Source: Streptomyces sioyaensis
Lineage (GTDB): Bacteria > Actinomycetota > Actinomycetes > Streptomycetales > Streptomycetaceae
Direction of reading: 5' to 3'
Length of the DNA: 64,000 nucleotides
Assembly (NCBI RefSeq): GCF_004122735.1
Contig: NZ_SDIF01000016.1
Location: forward strand, 1-64,000
In this document: one piece after another, positions 9,915-18,145 of the stretch
Numbering within the stretch: the first letter of the stretch is position 1
Layout: each line of letters starts with the position of its first letter
The notes under the pieces: model-generated
Told to the model about the DNA's origin: nothing
Seen by the model: only the letters and a program-made list of their open reading frames with translations
The model's database searches: none
Translations under genes and position numbers: made by a program

Positions 9915-10647
9915 CGGTGGCCCTCCTGCGGGCGAGTACGGCCTCGGCCAGGACCAGGTCCAGCGGCCGGGTCACCTTGAATGCCTCTTCGTGGCCGGGG
10001 ACAACCACGACCGGCGATCCGAGCCGTTCGACCAGCCCGGCGTCGTCCGTGGCGCCCTCGCCCTCGACGACGGTGTCGTGCGCCTTGCGCAGGGTCGCCA
10101 GATCGAAGCCCTGCGGGGTCTGCACGGCACGCAGCAGGGCCCGCTCCGGGGTGCCGACCACCGGCTCGGGGGTGCCCGGCGGCTGCGGCTCGACCTGCTT
10201 GACGGTGTCCGCCAGCGGCAGCGCGGGGACGACTGCGGGCGCACCGGCCCGCACGGCGGCGATCACCGCGTCGACCGTGTCGGCCGGCACCAGCGGCCGC
10301 GCGGCGTCATGCACCAGCACGACCTCGATGGTGTCCGGGAGCGCCGCCAGACCGCGCTGTACGGACTCCTGGCGGGTCTGTCCGCCGGCGACGACCACGA
10401 GGTCGGTGCGCTCGGCGAGCGGATGCTCGTGCAGGAGGCGGCTGACCTCGGCGGCGCCGTCGGGTGGGGCGACCACCACGATGAGTGAGACGGCACGGGA
10501 GGCGGCCATCGCACGGACGGCGTGCACCAGCATCGGGGTGCCGCCCAGCGTGCGCAGCGCCTTGGGAGTGCCGGGACCGAGCCGGACACCGCGGCCGGCG
10601 GCGGGAATCACCGCGGCGGTGCGGGCCGGGCGGGAGGGATCTGACAT
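9901..10647 (-). CDS. ispD: 2-C-methyl-D-erythritol 4-phosphate cytidylyltransferase
   Basis: A 248-aa CTP transferase, third step of the MEP pathway. The N-terminal nucleotide site [19 protein letters not shown] is intact, followed by [16 protein letters not shown] and the [11 protein letters not shown] motif that binds substrate and metal. Its end overlaps ispF, which performs a later step. The frame is open for 255 bp further upstream, but the ATG at 10647 matches the family start. CarD lies 419 bp upstream on the same strand. Confidence 0.97.
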   Translation of the reverse strand: MSDPSRPARTAAVIPAAGRGVRLGPGTPKALRTLGGTPMLVHAVRAMAASRAVSLIVVVAPPDGAAEVSRLLHEHPLAERTDLVVVAGGQTRQESVQRGLAALPDTIEVVLVHDAARPLVPADTVDAVIAAVRAGAPAVVPALPLADTVKQVEPQPPGTPEPVVGTPERALLRAVQTPQGFDLATLRKAHDTVVEGEGATDDAGLVERLGSPVVVVPGHEEAFKVTRPLDLVLAEAVLARRRATDGYV

Positions 10648-11066
10648 CGATGGCTCCGGAGTCCGGGGCGAGCCCGGAATTGACGCAGACAGGTTTGTTT
10701 CCTCGGGCGGGGTGGGTATGGCCTGGGAGTGCCCCCCGCTCGTAGAGCATGGGGTAGTGCCGGGCACGACGCCTCGACCGGACCCTTCCGTGACACGGTC
10801 GAGACAGCCGCCCGGGCCCGGCACGCCACAGTGAATCGGCGATCCGTCGGTGATCTCAGCGAATCGCCGATCCGCCAGCAGATATGCCGCAGCGCCCGGC
10901 AACGGACCACTCCACTTGGGAAGCGGTCGTCACTCGGGCACCGCGGCATTACTACGTCGGCATTGCTATGTCGGCGCTGTCGTCGCTGCGCCGGCGGAAG
11001 CGTGACTCGCGCATGCATGATCCACACACGCTTGACCACCACACGCTTGACCCACACACAGCGTCG
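10648..11066. other. Non-coding gap with a hairpin and a direct repeat
   Basis: No convincing gene is seen. A 9-bp perfect inverted repeat (ATCGGCGAT at 10835-10843, ATCGCCGAT at 10863-10871) could fold downstream of the CarD gene. The 13-mer CACACGCTTGACC is repeated at 11025-11037 and 11040-11052, 15 bp apart, immediately 3' of the CarD stop. Confidence 0.6.
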
Positions 11067-11549
11067 TCAGGACGCGAGTACCTCGTCGAGCAGGGCCTCG
11101 GCCTTGTCCTCGTTGGTGTTCTCCGCGAGGGCGAGCTCGCTCACCAGAATCTGGCGCGCCTTCGCGAGCATCCTCTTCTCACCGGCGGAAAGCCCACGCT
11201 CACGCTCACGCCGCCACAGGTCGCGCACCACTTCGGCAACCTTGATCACATCGCCGGAAGCGAGCTTCTCAAGATTTGCCTTGTAGCGACGGGACCAGTT
11301 CGTCGGCTCTTCGGCATACGGTGCGCGAAGCACCTCGAAGACCCGGTCCAGCCCGTCCTGACCAACCACGTCGCGTACGCCGACGAACTCCGCATTGTCC
11401 GCTGGCACACGAACAGTCAAGTCGCCCTGGGCGACCTTCAGCACCAAGTAGGTCTTGTCCACGCCTTTGATCTGGCGAGTTTCGATGGCCTCGATCAGCG
11501 CGGCCCCGTGATGGGGATAGACCACGGTGTCGCCAACCTTGAACGTCAT
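11067..11549 (-). CDS. carD: CarD/CdnL-family RNA polymerase-binding regulator
   Basis: A 160-aa protein. Residues 1-60 form the Tudor-like RNAP beta-binding domain ([21 protein letters not shown]). The remainder is the helical DNA-binding part with the conserved tryptophan in [15 protein letters not shown] and the run [18 protein letters not shown]. CarD stabilises open complexes at rRNA and housekeeping promoters. The ATG at 11549 is chosen because the family starts at MTFKVGD and GGAAGGGG precedes it; an upstream in-frame start would add ten odd residues. Its position before ispD-ispF is conserved across actinobacteria. Confidence 0.95.
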   Translation of the reverse strand: MTFKVGDTVVYPHHGAALIEAIETRQIKGVDKTYLVLKVAQGDLTVRVPADNAEFVGVRDVVGQDGLDRVFEVLRAPYAEEPTNWSRRYKANLEKLASGDVIKVAEVVRDLWRRERERGLSAGEKRMLAKARQILVSELALAENTNEDKAEALLDEVLAS

Positions 11550-11579
11550 GTGACAGGTACCCCTTCCGTGGCTATCCAT

Positions 11580-12353
11580 GCTAACACGGGAACGGGCCGT
11601 TCTGAATGGCGTTTTCGCAGGTCAGGGCATATCTCGGGGCTTGACAACAGCAACCGGAACGTGCTGCGAGGGGTCACGGAAGACGGGTATTCGCAGGTCG
11701 GAGGGGCTGCACGGGTGAGTGGAAACATGCCCGTCACGTACCGAGAAGGCGGGGTTCGAGAGGTCGAACGTCCCGATTTGCGCAGATCCGCATGAGCGAG
11801 TTCCGCTACTCCGTTCGGCCGCTCACGGACCTCTCCCGAGCGATTCCCGAATTGATCAACAGCCGACGGTCGATGAGTGTGATCAATTCCGCGAGGCCTT
11901 CACATTCTCTGCGAATACTGCTTTTCACCGGGGGACCTGGCTGCCCTCACCCGAACGGCCGCTCGTCGAATTTCCGCCACGTTCTCGGTGCGCGTTCTCG
12001 TGGTGCGTCCGGAACTGTGCGGCCGGATCTGTGCGCCGAACTGTGCGGCGAACTGAGCTCCCTCGGGGAGCGATCCGTGGCCCGTTCCGTGGGCCGCTCT
12101 CCGGTCCGTTCCCGGGCGCGTTCCCCGTGCCGTTCAAACCGGGCGCGAGCAGCGGTGACGGGCCCTGAGTGCGCTGGGGGCGGGTCGGGTGCGGCGGCGT
12201 GAGGACGGCTCGGTAACCTAGCGGCGCTGACACACCCTTAGGGCGGCCTTACGCACCCGTCGTCATGACGCGTACGCAGTGCCGCCCCAGCCGTCCATCC
12301 GCGACCGGGCACGAAGTTCGGCCGCCGTAGCTCGTCAAGGAGATGCCGCCGCC
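11580..12353. other. Long intergenic region with short direct repeats
   Basis: This 774-bp stretch between the divergent CarD and lipoprotein genes holds no ORF with coding character that I trust. It has short repeated words: GAACTGTGCGGC-like units around 12010-12055, and several CCGTTCC-type units between about 12075 and 12135. It must carry the promoters of both flanking genes. Confidence 0.55.
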
Positions 12354-12974
12354 GTGAGCCGCAGCCTTCGACGCGGCGTCCTCGCCGCCACCGTCCTTTC
12401 GCTCTCGATCGCCACGCTGTCCGCGTGCGGGGCCGGGAACGACGCCCAGACGCTGCAGGTCAAGCCGGACAACGCCGCGACCTCCGTCGGCGACATCAAG
12501 ATCCAGAACGCGTCCGTCATCACCCAGCCCGATGTGAACGCCAAGGGCCCGGCCGTGATCTCCGCGACGGTGTTCAACAGCGGCACCAAGGACCAGAAGC
12601 TGACCGCGATCTCCGTCGACGGCACCGGCCAGTCGGCCAAGCTCTCGCCGGCCGGTTCCCGCTCGGGCGCGGTCACCGTGCCCGCCGGCGGCTCCATCGT
12701 GATCGGCGGCAAGGGCGACGCCTCGGCCGTCCTGGCCAGCGGCCGGGAGGCCGTCAAGGACGGGAACGCCCAGCCGCTGACGTTCGCCTTCAGCGCGGCC
12801 GGCAAGGTCGGGATCAACGCCTATGTCGTCCCGGCGACGAGCTACTTCGCGGGCTACGGGCCCTCCCAGCTGCCGCAGCCGTCCGGTTCGGCGTCCCCGT
12901 CGGGCTCCGGCAAGCCCTCGGCGTCGGGCAAGCCGTCCGGTTCGGCCAGCCCCTCCCGTTCCGCGAAGCCCTGA
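12354..12974 (+). CDS. Putative lipoprotein
   Basis: A 206-aa exported protein. The signal sequence has Arg residues, a hydrophobic core and a lipobox (LSAC, Cys near residue 22), so it should be lipidated and held outside the membrane. The mature part has an immunoglobulin-like, beta-rich feel (TVFNSGTKDQKLTAISVDG), with alternating strands resembling small copper-chaperone-like lipoproteins, although no metal-binding Met/His cluster is obvious. The last 35 residues are a Ser/Pro/Gly/Lys tail. The GTG at 12354 has AAGGAGA upstream and gives a proper signal peptide; the longer reading frame does not. Confidence 0.85.
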   Translation: MSRSLRRGVLAATVLSLSIATLSACGAGNDAQTLQVKPDNAATSVGDIKIQNASVITQPDVNAKGPAVISATVFNSGTKDQKLTAISVDGTGQSAKLSPAGSRSGAVTVPAGGSIVIGGKGDASAVLASGREAVKDGNAQPLTFAFSAAGKVGINAYVVPATSYFAGYGPSQLPQPSGSASPSGSGKPSASGKPSGSASPSRSAKP

Positions 12975-13012
12975 TGACGCCCGGCGGTCACTGACGCCGG
13001 CCCGTCGCAGCA

Positions 13013-13059
13013 ACGCGTCAGGGGCGCCTCTCCGGCTCGGAGGGGCGCCCCTGACGCGT
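13013..13059. terminator. Bidirectional terminator, lipoprotein / phoP
   Basis: A perfect 16-bp inverted repeat (13013-13028 and 13044-13059, ACGCGTCAGGGGCGCC and its complement) lies between the convergent lipoprotein and phoP genes. Confidence 0.85.
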
Positions 13060-13106
13060 ACTGCGGCTTGGCCCGGGCGGCGGCCGCTGAGCTGCTCAGG
13101 CGGCGT

Positions 13107-13787
13107 TTACGGCTCGAACTTGTACCCCAGGCCGCGGACCGTGACGAGGTAGCGCGGCGCGCCCGGGTCGGGCTCGATCTTGGCGCGCAGCCGCTTGACG
13201 TGCACGTCCAGGGTCTTGGTGTCGCCCACGTAGTCGGCACCCCAGACCCGGTCGATGAGCTGCATGCGGGTCAGCACCCGGCCGGCGTTGCGCAGCAGCA
13301 TCTCCAGGAGGTCGAACTCCTTCAGGGGCAGATCGACCTTGCCGCCGGAGACCGTGACGACATGGCGGTCCACGTCCATCCGGACCGGGCCGGCCTCCAG
13401 GGCCTGCGGGGTGACCTCCTCCGGCTCGCCGCGGCGGCGCAGCACGGCGCGGATGCGGGCGACGAGTTCGCGGGAGGAGAAGGGCTTGGTGACGTAGTCG
13501 TCGGCTCCTATCTCCAGGCCGACGACCTTGTCGATCTCGCTGTCCTTGGCGGTCACCATGATGACCGGGACGTTGGAGCGGCCGCGCAACTGGCGGCAGA
13601 CCTCGGTGCCGGGCAGGCCCGGCAGCATCAGGTCGAGCAGGACGAGGTCGGCGCCGTTGCGCTCGAATTCGTCCAGGCCGTCAGGGCCCGTAGCCGCGAT
13701 GGCGACCTCGAAGCCCTCCTTGCGGAGCATGTAAGACAGTGCGTCGCTGAACGATTCCTCGTCCTCGACGACGAGCACTCGGGTCAC
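13107..13787 (-). CDS. phoP: Phosphate response regulator PhoP
   Basis: A 226-aa OmpR/PhoB-type regulator. The receiver domain has the acidic pair at Glu8-Asp9, the phosphorylated Asp52, and Lys101. The C-terminal winged helix (about residues 130-226) ends VRGLGYKFEP. In Streptomyces, PhoP controls phosphate scavenging and represses antibiotic and nitrogen genes. The GTG at 13787 follows CGGAGG and overlaps the phoR stop by 4 bp, so the genes are coupled. Its predicted target, the PHO boxes, lies upstream of phoR. Confidence 0.96.
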   Translation of the reverse strand: MTRVLVVEDEESFSDALSYMLRKEGFEVAIAATGPDGLDEFERNGADLVLLDLMLPGLPGTEVCRQLRGRSNVPVIMVTAKDSEIDKVVGLEIGADDYVTKPFSSRELVARIRAVLRRRGEPEEVTPQALEAGPVRMDVDRHVVTVSGGKVDLPLKEFDLLEMLLRNAGRVLTRMQLIDRVWGADYVGDTKTLDVHVKRLRAKIEPDPGAPRYLVTVRGLGYKFEP

Positions 13788-15106
13788 GGAAGGACCTCCG
13801 GGGCTGGGTGTGCAGGGAGTGGATCGTTGAAGGTCTCGTACGGGCGGTCCTCGTCGTCGAGGCCCTCCGCGGAGAGGTCGGCGGGCCGTTCGCGGTCGCG
13901 TACGGCCCCGGCTTCCGGGAGACGCAGGGTGAAGGTGGAGCCTTGTCCCTCAGCGCTCCACACCGTGACCTCCCCGCCGTGCGAGGCGGCCACATGCTTG
14001 ACGATGGCGAGACCGAGGCCGGTCCCGCCGGTGGCGCGCGAGCGCGCCGGGTCCACGCGGTAGAACCGCTCGAAGATGCGGTCCCGGTCCTTTTCGGATA
14101 TCCCGATGCCCTGGTCGGTCACCGCGATCTCGATCAGGTCGCCGCCGGGGGCGGAGACCCGCCGCCCGGCGATCCCGACGCGGGTGCGCGACGGGGAGTA
14201 GTTGACGGCGTTCTCGACGAGGTTGCCCAGGGCCGCCGCGAGCTGGCCGCGGTTTCCCCAGATGCTCAGGTCGGCGGTGCCGCCCTCGCGTCGCCCGCCG
14301 CCGATCCGGGCGGCGGACCCGTCGGGCCCTCCGATCGACGTGGCCATGGTGATCTGCTTCGCGCCGGCCTGCTGGCGGCAGCGGTCGATCGCCTCGGCGA
14401 CCAGCTCGTCGACCCGGACCGGCTCGGCGTCCTCCAGCGGGTCGTCGTTCTGTACCCGGGAGAGGTCGATGAGCTCCTGGACGAGGTTGGTCAGGCGGGT
14501 GGCCTCGTTCTGCATCCGGCCGGCGAAGCGCTCGACGGCCTCGGGGTCGTCGCTGGCGTCCATCACGGCCTCGGAGAGCAGCGAGAGCGCGCCGACGGGC
14601 GTCTTGAGCTCATGGCTGACGTTGGCCACGAAGTCGCGGCGGACCGCCTCTATGCGCCGGGCCTCCGTGAGGTCCTCGACCAGCAGCAGGACGAGCCGGG
14701 AGCCGAGCGGGGCGACTCTGGCGGAGACCGCGAGCGCCTCGCCGCGGCCGGTGCCGCGGCGCGGCAGATCCAGCTCGACCTGGCGTATCTCGCCGTCCCG
14801 CCGGGTGTCCCGGGCCATCTGCATCATCGGCTCGACGGCGAGCTTGCCGCCGCGGACCAGCCCGAGGGCGTACGCGGCGGAGCTGGCCTTGACGACGGCG
14901 TCGGCCTCGTCCAGCACCACAGCGGAGGAGCGGAGCACCGACAGCACGGTGTCGACCCCGGGCGGCAGCACGGCGTCCGTGTGCAGGGAGGTACGGGTGG
15001 GTTTGGCCTGGTCGCGTTCGCTCCAGCGGAACGCCAGCATGGCGAAGACGCCGGTGCAGAGCCCGGCGATCGCAGCCACTGCGGCGACGGCCGCATCCAC
15101 GTTCAT
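13784..15106 (-). CDS. phoR: Phosphate sensor histidine kinase PhoR
   Basis: A 440-aa sensor kinase. A single N-terminal membrane helix (about residues 5-27) is followed by a degenerate PAS-like region, the dimerisation box FVANVSHELKTP with phospho-acceptor His165, and an ATPase domain with N, G1 (DQGIGI) and G2 (GTGLGLAIV) boxes. An insertion around residues 265-285 (GGPDGSAARIGGGRREGG) is low complexity. It overlaps phoP. PhoU is transcribed divergently from the shared promoter region. Confidence 0.96.
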   Translation of the reverse strand: MNVDAAVAAVAAIAGLCTGVFAMLAFRWSERDQAKPTRTSLHTDAVLPPGVDTVLSVLRSSAVVLDEADAVVKASSAAYALGLVRGGKLAVEPMMQMARDTRRDGEIRQVELDLPRRGTGRGEALAVSARVAPLGSRLVLLLVEDLTEARRIEAVRRDFVANVSHELKTPVGALSLLSEAVMDASDDPEAVERFAGRMQNEATRLTNLVQELIDLSRVQNDDPLEDAEPVRVDELVAEAIDRCRQQAGAKQITMATSIGGPDGSAARIGGGRREGGTADLSIWGNRGQLAAALGNLVENAVNYSPSRTRVGIAGRRVSAPGGDLIEIAVTDQGIGISEKDRDRIFERFYRVDPARSRATGGTGLGLAIVKHVAASHGGEVTVWSAEGQGSTFTLRLPEAGAVRDRERPADLSAEGLDDEDRPYETFNDPLPAHPAPEVLP

Positions 15107-15179
15107 GACTCCAGGTTATGCGCCGGGTCGGACACTTCCCCAGGGTTGCGAGGCGCTGCCCGAGCACCCGTCGCCCAGA

Positions 15180-15212
15180 GTTCACCGTGGCGTCCGCGCT
15201 GGTTCACTCCGG
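15180..15212 (+). promoter_or_regulatory. PHO box 1 (three 11-bp units)
   Basis: Three consecutive 11-nt units: GTTCACCGTGG, CGTCCGCGCTG, GTTCACTCCGG. Units 1 and 3 match the PhoP core GTTCACC (7/7 and 6/7). The middle unit is degenerate. This strong-weak-strong layout is the usual Streptomyces PhoP operator. It lies 74 bp upstream of the phoR start and points towards phoU. Confidence 0.8.
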
Positions 15213-15341
15213 AGGCCGGACGCGGGCGGGCGGCTGCCGGCCGGGTGTCCCTTGGGGATACGCCGCGCGATCCGCGCCCGGCCGGAGGGTGGCCAGGTGA
15301 ACCGCGCGGCCGACCCCGCGGCAGGCGATGCGTCGCCCAGA

Positions 15342-15374
15342 ATTCACCTTCGTGTCGGTGCCGGTTCACCCCCG
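15342..15374 (+). promoter_or_regulatory. PHO box 2 (three 11-bp units)
   Basis: Three units: ATTCACCTTCG, TGTCGGTGCCG, GTTCACCCCCG. Units 1 and 3 match GTTCACC at 6/7 and 7/7. The box repeats the architecture of PHO box 1 and is preceded by the same word CGTCGCCCAGA. An isolated opposite-strand GTTCACC core is at 15296-15302. The box is 262 bp upstream of phoU. Confidence 0.8.
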
Positions 15375-15635
15375 GTGGCACCGCAGGTCGCGCGGCGCGC
15401 GCAGGGTGACGGTGCGGGTGCCGGAGCAATTCCGCACCGTCGCGCGACCGGACACCCGGAGTGACCGCGGGGCGTCGGCCCCGCCGGCACACCGGCACGC
15501 GGAGTGGTTGCTCCGTGGGCCATCGCCCTCTTGGGATCCGGCTCGTGCGGGCACTGACCGTGAGAGCGTGGGCACAGGTCACCTGTACCCCGTGCCACCT
15601 CCCACACCACCACTCGATGCGAGAGAAGGTCACAG

Positions 15636-16313
15636 ATGCGGGACGCGTACCACGAGGAGCTTGATTCGATCGGCGAGGGCCTGGTCGAGATGGCCCGGCT
15701 CGTCGGCTCCGCGATCGGGCGCGCCACCACGGCGATTCTCGACGCGGACCTCAAGCTGGCCGAGGCCGTCATCGCCGCCGACGAGAAGGTCGACGACCTC
15801 CAGCGCGACCTGGAGGCCCGGGCGATCGCCCTGCTGGCGCGGCAGCAGCCGGTCGCCACCGACCTGCGGATCGTCGTCACCTCGCTGCGGATGAGCGCCG
15901 ACCTGGAGCGCTCCGGCGACCTGGCCCAGCACGTGGCCAAGCTGTCCCGGCTGCGCTTCCCGGAGACGGCCGTACCGCAGGATCTGCACGCCACCATCCT
16001 GGAGATGGGGCAGCTGGCGCAGCGCCTGATGGCCAAGGCCGCCGAGGTCATCATCACCAAGGACGTCGACCTCGCGCTCCAGCTGGAGCAGGACGACGAC
16101 GCCATGGACATGCTGCACCGCACCCTCTTCCAGCACCTGATGGACGACCGCTGGCAGCACGGCATCGAGACGGCCGTGGACGTGACCCTGCTGGGCCGCT
16201 ACTACGAGCGCTTCGCGGACCACGCGGTCTCCGTCGCCAAGCGGGTCGTCTACCTCGTCACCGGCGAGCACGCCGACGAGATCGCCTCGTCGACGGCGGT
16301 GGAGGGCGCCTGA
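15636..16313 (+). CDS. phoU: Phosphate-transport regulator PhoU
   Basis: A 225-aa all-helical protein made of two PhoU repeats, each with the conserved acidic metal cluster (ADEKVDDLQRDLE and ERSGDLAQH in repeat one; QDDDAMDMLHR and YYERFADHAVSV in repeat two). PhoU relays phosphate-transporter status to PhoR. The ATG at 15636 has GAGAAGG upstream. The gene diverges from phoR-phoP across two PHO boxes, so it is expected to be PhoP-regulated. Confidence 0.96.
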   Translation: MRDAYHEELDSIGEGLVEMARLVGSAIGRATTAILDADLKLAEAVIAADEKVDDLQRDLEARAIALLARQQPVATDLRIVVTSLRMSADLERSGDLAQHVAKLSRLRFPETAVPQDLHATILEMGQLAQRLMAKAAEVIITKDVDLALQLEQDDDAMDMLHRTLFQHLMDDRWQHGIETAVDVTLLGRYYERFADHAVSVAKRVVYLVTGEHADEIASSTAVEGA

Positions 16314-16448
16314 CCGCGGCGGCGGGCGAAGGGCGGGAGTCCGTTTCCGGTGCCACCGCGCGCGGTTGACTCATGCCTCCGCGCGCCGTTGACGCGCCTG
16401 GTCGCCCGGGCATGCAATGGGCACCAGGTGACCCCTAGGAGGCAATGC

Positions 16449-16607
16449 ATGGCACCCATGGCGGACTCCCCCAACCCTGCGCCCCACGCCGACCCGACGA
16501 CCGTCGAGCTCCCACGGCTCCCGCTGCTCGGCGCCTGCGGCTGCGGTCCCGGTTGCAGCTGCGGCTGCCAGTCGGGCGGGCCGTGCCAGTGCGGCGGCGG
16601 CTGCTAG
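16449..16607 (+). CDS. Small cysteine-rich protein, metallothionein-like tail
   Basis: A 52-aa protein with a strong ribosome site (AGGAGG, 6 bp before the ATG). The first 28 residues are Pro/Ala-rich. The last 24 contain eight cysteines in CxC and CxxxC spacings (ACGCGPGCSCGCQ, then CQCGGGC), almost all flanked by glycine, which is how metal-thiolate clusters are built. A longer in-frame start at 16350 lacks a ribosome site. It faces the DUF4242 gene across a strong terminator. A metal-binding role is inferred from composition alone. Confidence 0.8.
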   Translation: MAPMADSPNPAPHADPTTVELPRLPLLGACGCGPGCSCGCQSGGPCQCGGGC

Positions 16608-16632
16608 CGACCTCGACGGCACAGCGCGACGG

Positions 16633-16666
16633 CGGCCCCGACCGGTTGATCTTCCGGTCGGGGCCG
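16633..16666. terminator. Terminator after the Cys-rich gene
   Basis: Perfect 13-bp inverted repeat (16633-16645 and 16654-16666, CGGCCCCGACCGG) with an 8-nt loop, 26 bp after the Cys-rich ORF and convergent to the DUF4242 gene. Confidence 0.85.
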
Positions 16667-16739
16667 CTGCCGTTGCCGACGTCTCAGTCCCGTCGTCCCG
16701 GGGTGGCTGCGGCCCGCGGGCCGCGGCCGTACGTCCGCG

Positions 16740-16988
16740 TCACAGGCTGAGCGGCACCGGATGGATTTCGTCCGCCTTGTGGCCGGCGCGCTCGTGGATC
16801 CGCTGCACGGCGCCCGCCGAGGGCGCGTCCGACAGGCAGAAGACGTCGCCGGAGTCGGGGTCGGCCCAGGCGTGCTCGAAGTGCACGCCTTCCTCGGCCT
16901 CGATGGCGAGGTCGGCCTGGTGCGCCGCCTTCAGCTGGTCGGCCGTGAGGCCCTCCATACCGCGGTGGATGTCCATGAACTTGGGCAT
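16740..16988 (-). CDS. DUF4242 protein, SCO4226-like (nickel-binding type)
   Basis: An 82-aa ferredoxin-like-fold protein beginning MPKFMDIHRGMEGLT. From memory it closely resembles S. coelicolor SCO4226, also 82 aa, for which a nickel-binding crystal structure has been reported. His8 near the N-terminus and the acidic/His-containing segment GVHFEHAWADPDSGD are plausible ligands. The ATG at 16988 is chosen over ATG 16997 because GGAGG is nine bases before the former and would abut the latter. It is convergent with the Cys-rich gene. Confidence 0.85.
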   Translation of the reverse strand: MPKFMDIHRGMEGLTADQLKAAHQADLAIEAEEGVHFEHAWADPDSGDVFCLSDAPSAGAVQRIHERAGHKADEIHPVPLSL

Positions 16989-17100
16989 CTGTCTCATCCT
17001 CCAGATTGCGGACATGTACCCCTCTTCCATGCTGCCCCCGCGCGCCGCGGTACGCCGGGTCGAGCCGCACCAGGGCGGCCGCCCGCCCCCGCACAGCACC

Positions 17101-17140
17101 GAGCCCCCCACCGGCGGAGAATTCCGCGGGCGGGGGGCTC
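17101..17140 (-). terminator. Terminator of gpmA
   Basis: Inverted repeat GAGCCCCCC (17101-17109) with GGGGGGCTC (17132-17140), plus an inner GCGGA/TCCGC stem, 12 bp beyond the gpmA stop on the minus strand. Confidence 0.8.
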
Positions 17141-17151
17141 GACGGCGGGTC

Positions 17152-17913
17152 CTACTTCTTCTTCCCCTGGTTCTTCACTGCCTCGATGGCGGCCTTGGCG
17201 GCCTCCGGGTCGAGGTAGGTGCCGCCGGGGTTGACCGGGCGGAAGTCGGCGTCCAGCTCATAGGCGAGCGGGATGCCGGTGGGGATGTTCAGGCCGGCGA
17301 TGTCCTCGTCGGAGATGCCGTCGAGGTGCTTGACCAGGGCACGCAGGCTGTTGCCGTGCGCGGCGACCAGGACCGTGCGGCCGACCACGAGGTCCGGGAC
17401 GATGCCGTCGTACCAGTACGGCAGCATGCGCGTGACGACGTCCTTGAGGCACTCCGTGCGCGGGCGCAGCTCGCTGGGGATGTCGGCGTAGCGCGGGTCG
17501 TCGCTCTGGGAGAACTCGGTGCCGTCCTCCAGCGCGGGCGGCGGGGTGTCGTACGAGCGGCGCCAGAGCATGAACTGCTCCTCGCCGAACTCGGCCAGCG
17601 TCTGCGCCTTGTCCTTCCCCTGCAGCGCACCGTAGTGGCGCTCGTTCAGCCGCCAGCTGCGGCGGACCGGGATCCAGTGGCGGTCGGCGGACTCCAGGGC
17701 CAGCTGCGCGGTGCGGATGGCGCGCTTCTGGAGGGAGGTGTGCACGACATCGGGGAGCAGGCCGGCGTCCTTGAGCAGCTCTCCGCCGCGGACTGCCTCC
17801 TTCTCGCCCTTCTCGTTGAGATTGACGTCCACCCAGCCGGTGAACAGGTTCTTCGCGTTCCATTCGCTCTCGCCGTGGCGGAGGAGGATCAGCTTGTACG
17901 GTGCGTCGGCCAT
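17152..17913 (-). CDS. gpmA: 2,3-bisphosphoglycerate-dependent phosphoglycerate mutase
   Basis: A 253-aa dPGM that interconverts 3- and 2-phosphoglycerate in glycolysis. The catalytic histidine is in [12 protein letters not shown]; the second His is in [27 protein letters not shown] and the RRSYDTPPP loop are family hallmarks. It ends in a short Lys tail (NQGKKK). It is monocistronic, with a terminator directly after it. Confidence 0.97.
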   Translation of the reverse strand: MADAPYKLILLRHGESEWNAKNLFTGWVDVNLNEKGEKEAVRGGELLKDAGLLPDVVHTSLQKRAIRTAQLALESADRHWIPVRRSWRLNERHYGALQGKDKAQTLAEFGEEQFMLWRRSYDTPPPALEDGTEFSQSDDPRYADIPSELRPRTECLKDVVTRMLPYWYDGIVPDLVVGRTVLVAAHGNSLRALVKHLDGISDEDIAGLNIPTGIPLAYELDADFRPVNPGGTYLDPEAAKAAIEAVKNQGKKK

Positions 17914-18145
17914 GGCGTCGAGCGTAATCGAACCCTGGGGAGGGCCCCGCGGCGGTCCAGAACCTGGGCTTCCGGATGACGGTTGACGCTTCCGGTCAAT
18001 TGAGTGGCGAGGCGCACCGCCCCGAAAGTAGGTTGCGGTCGTCGCTTGCGCCACTTACGTCCGCCCGGTCGCCGCGCGGGCGCGCCACCCGCTCCTTCAC
18101 GGCCCACGACCACACCACGCCGCACCATTCCTCGGGGGAACTGTC

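Noticed and set aside
11925..12233. 102-aa minus ORF in the CarD-lipoprotein gap
   Set aside because: Pro/Gly/Arg/Asn repeats encoded by short non-coding DNA repeats; no ribosome site.
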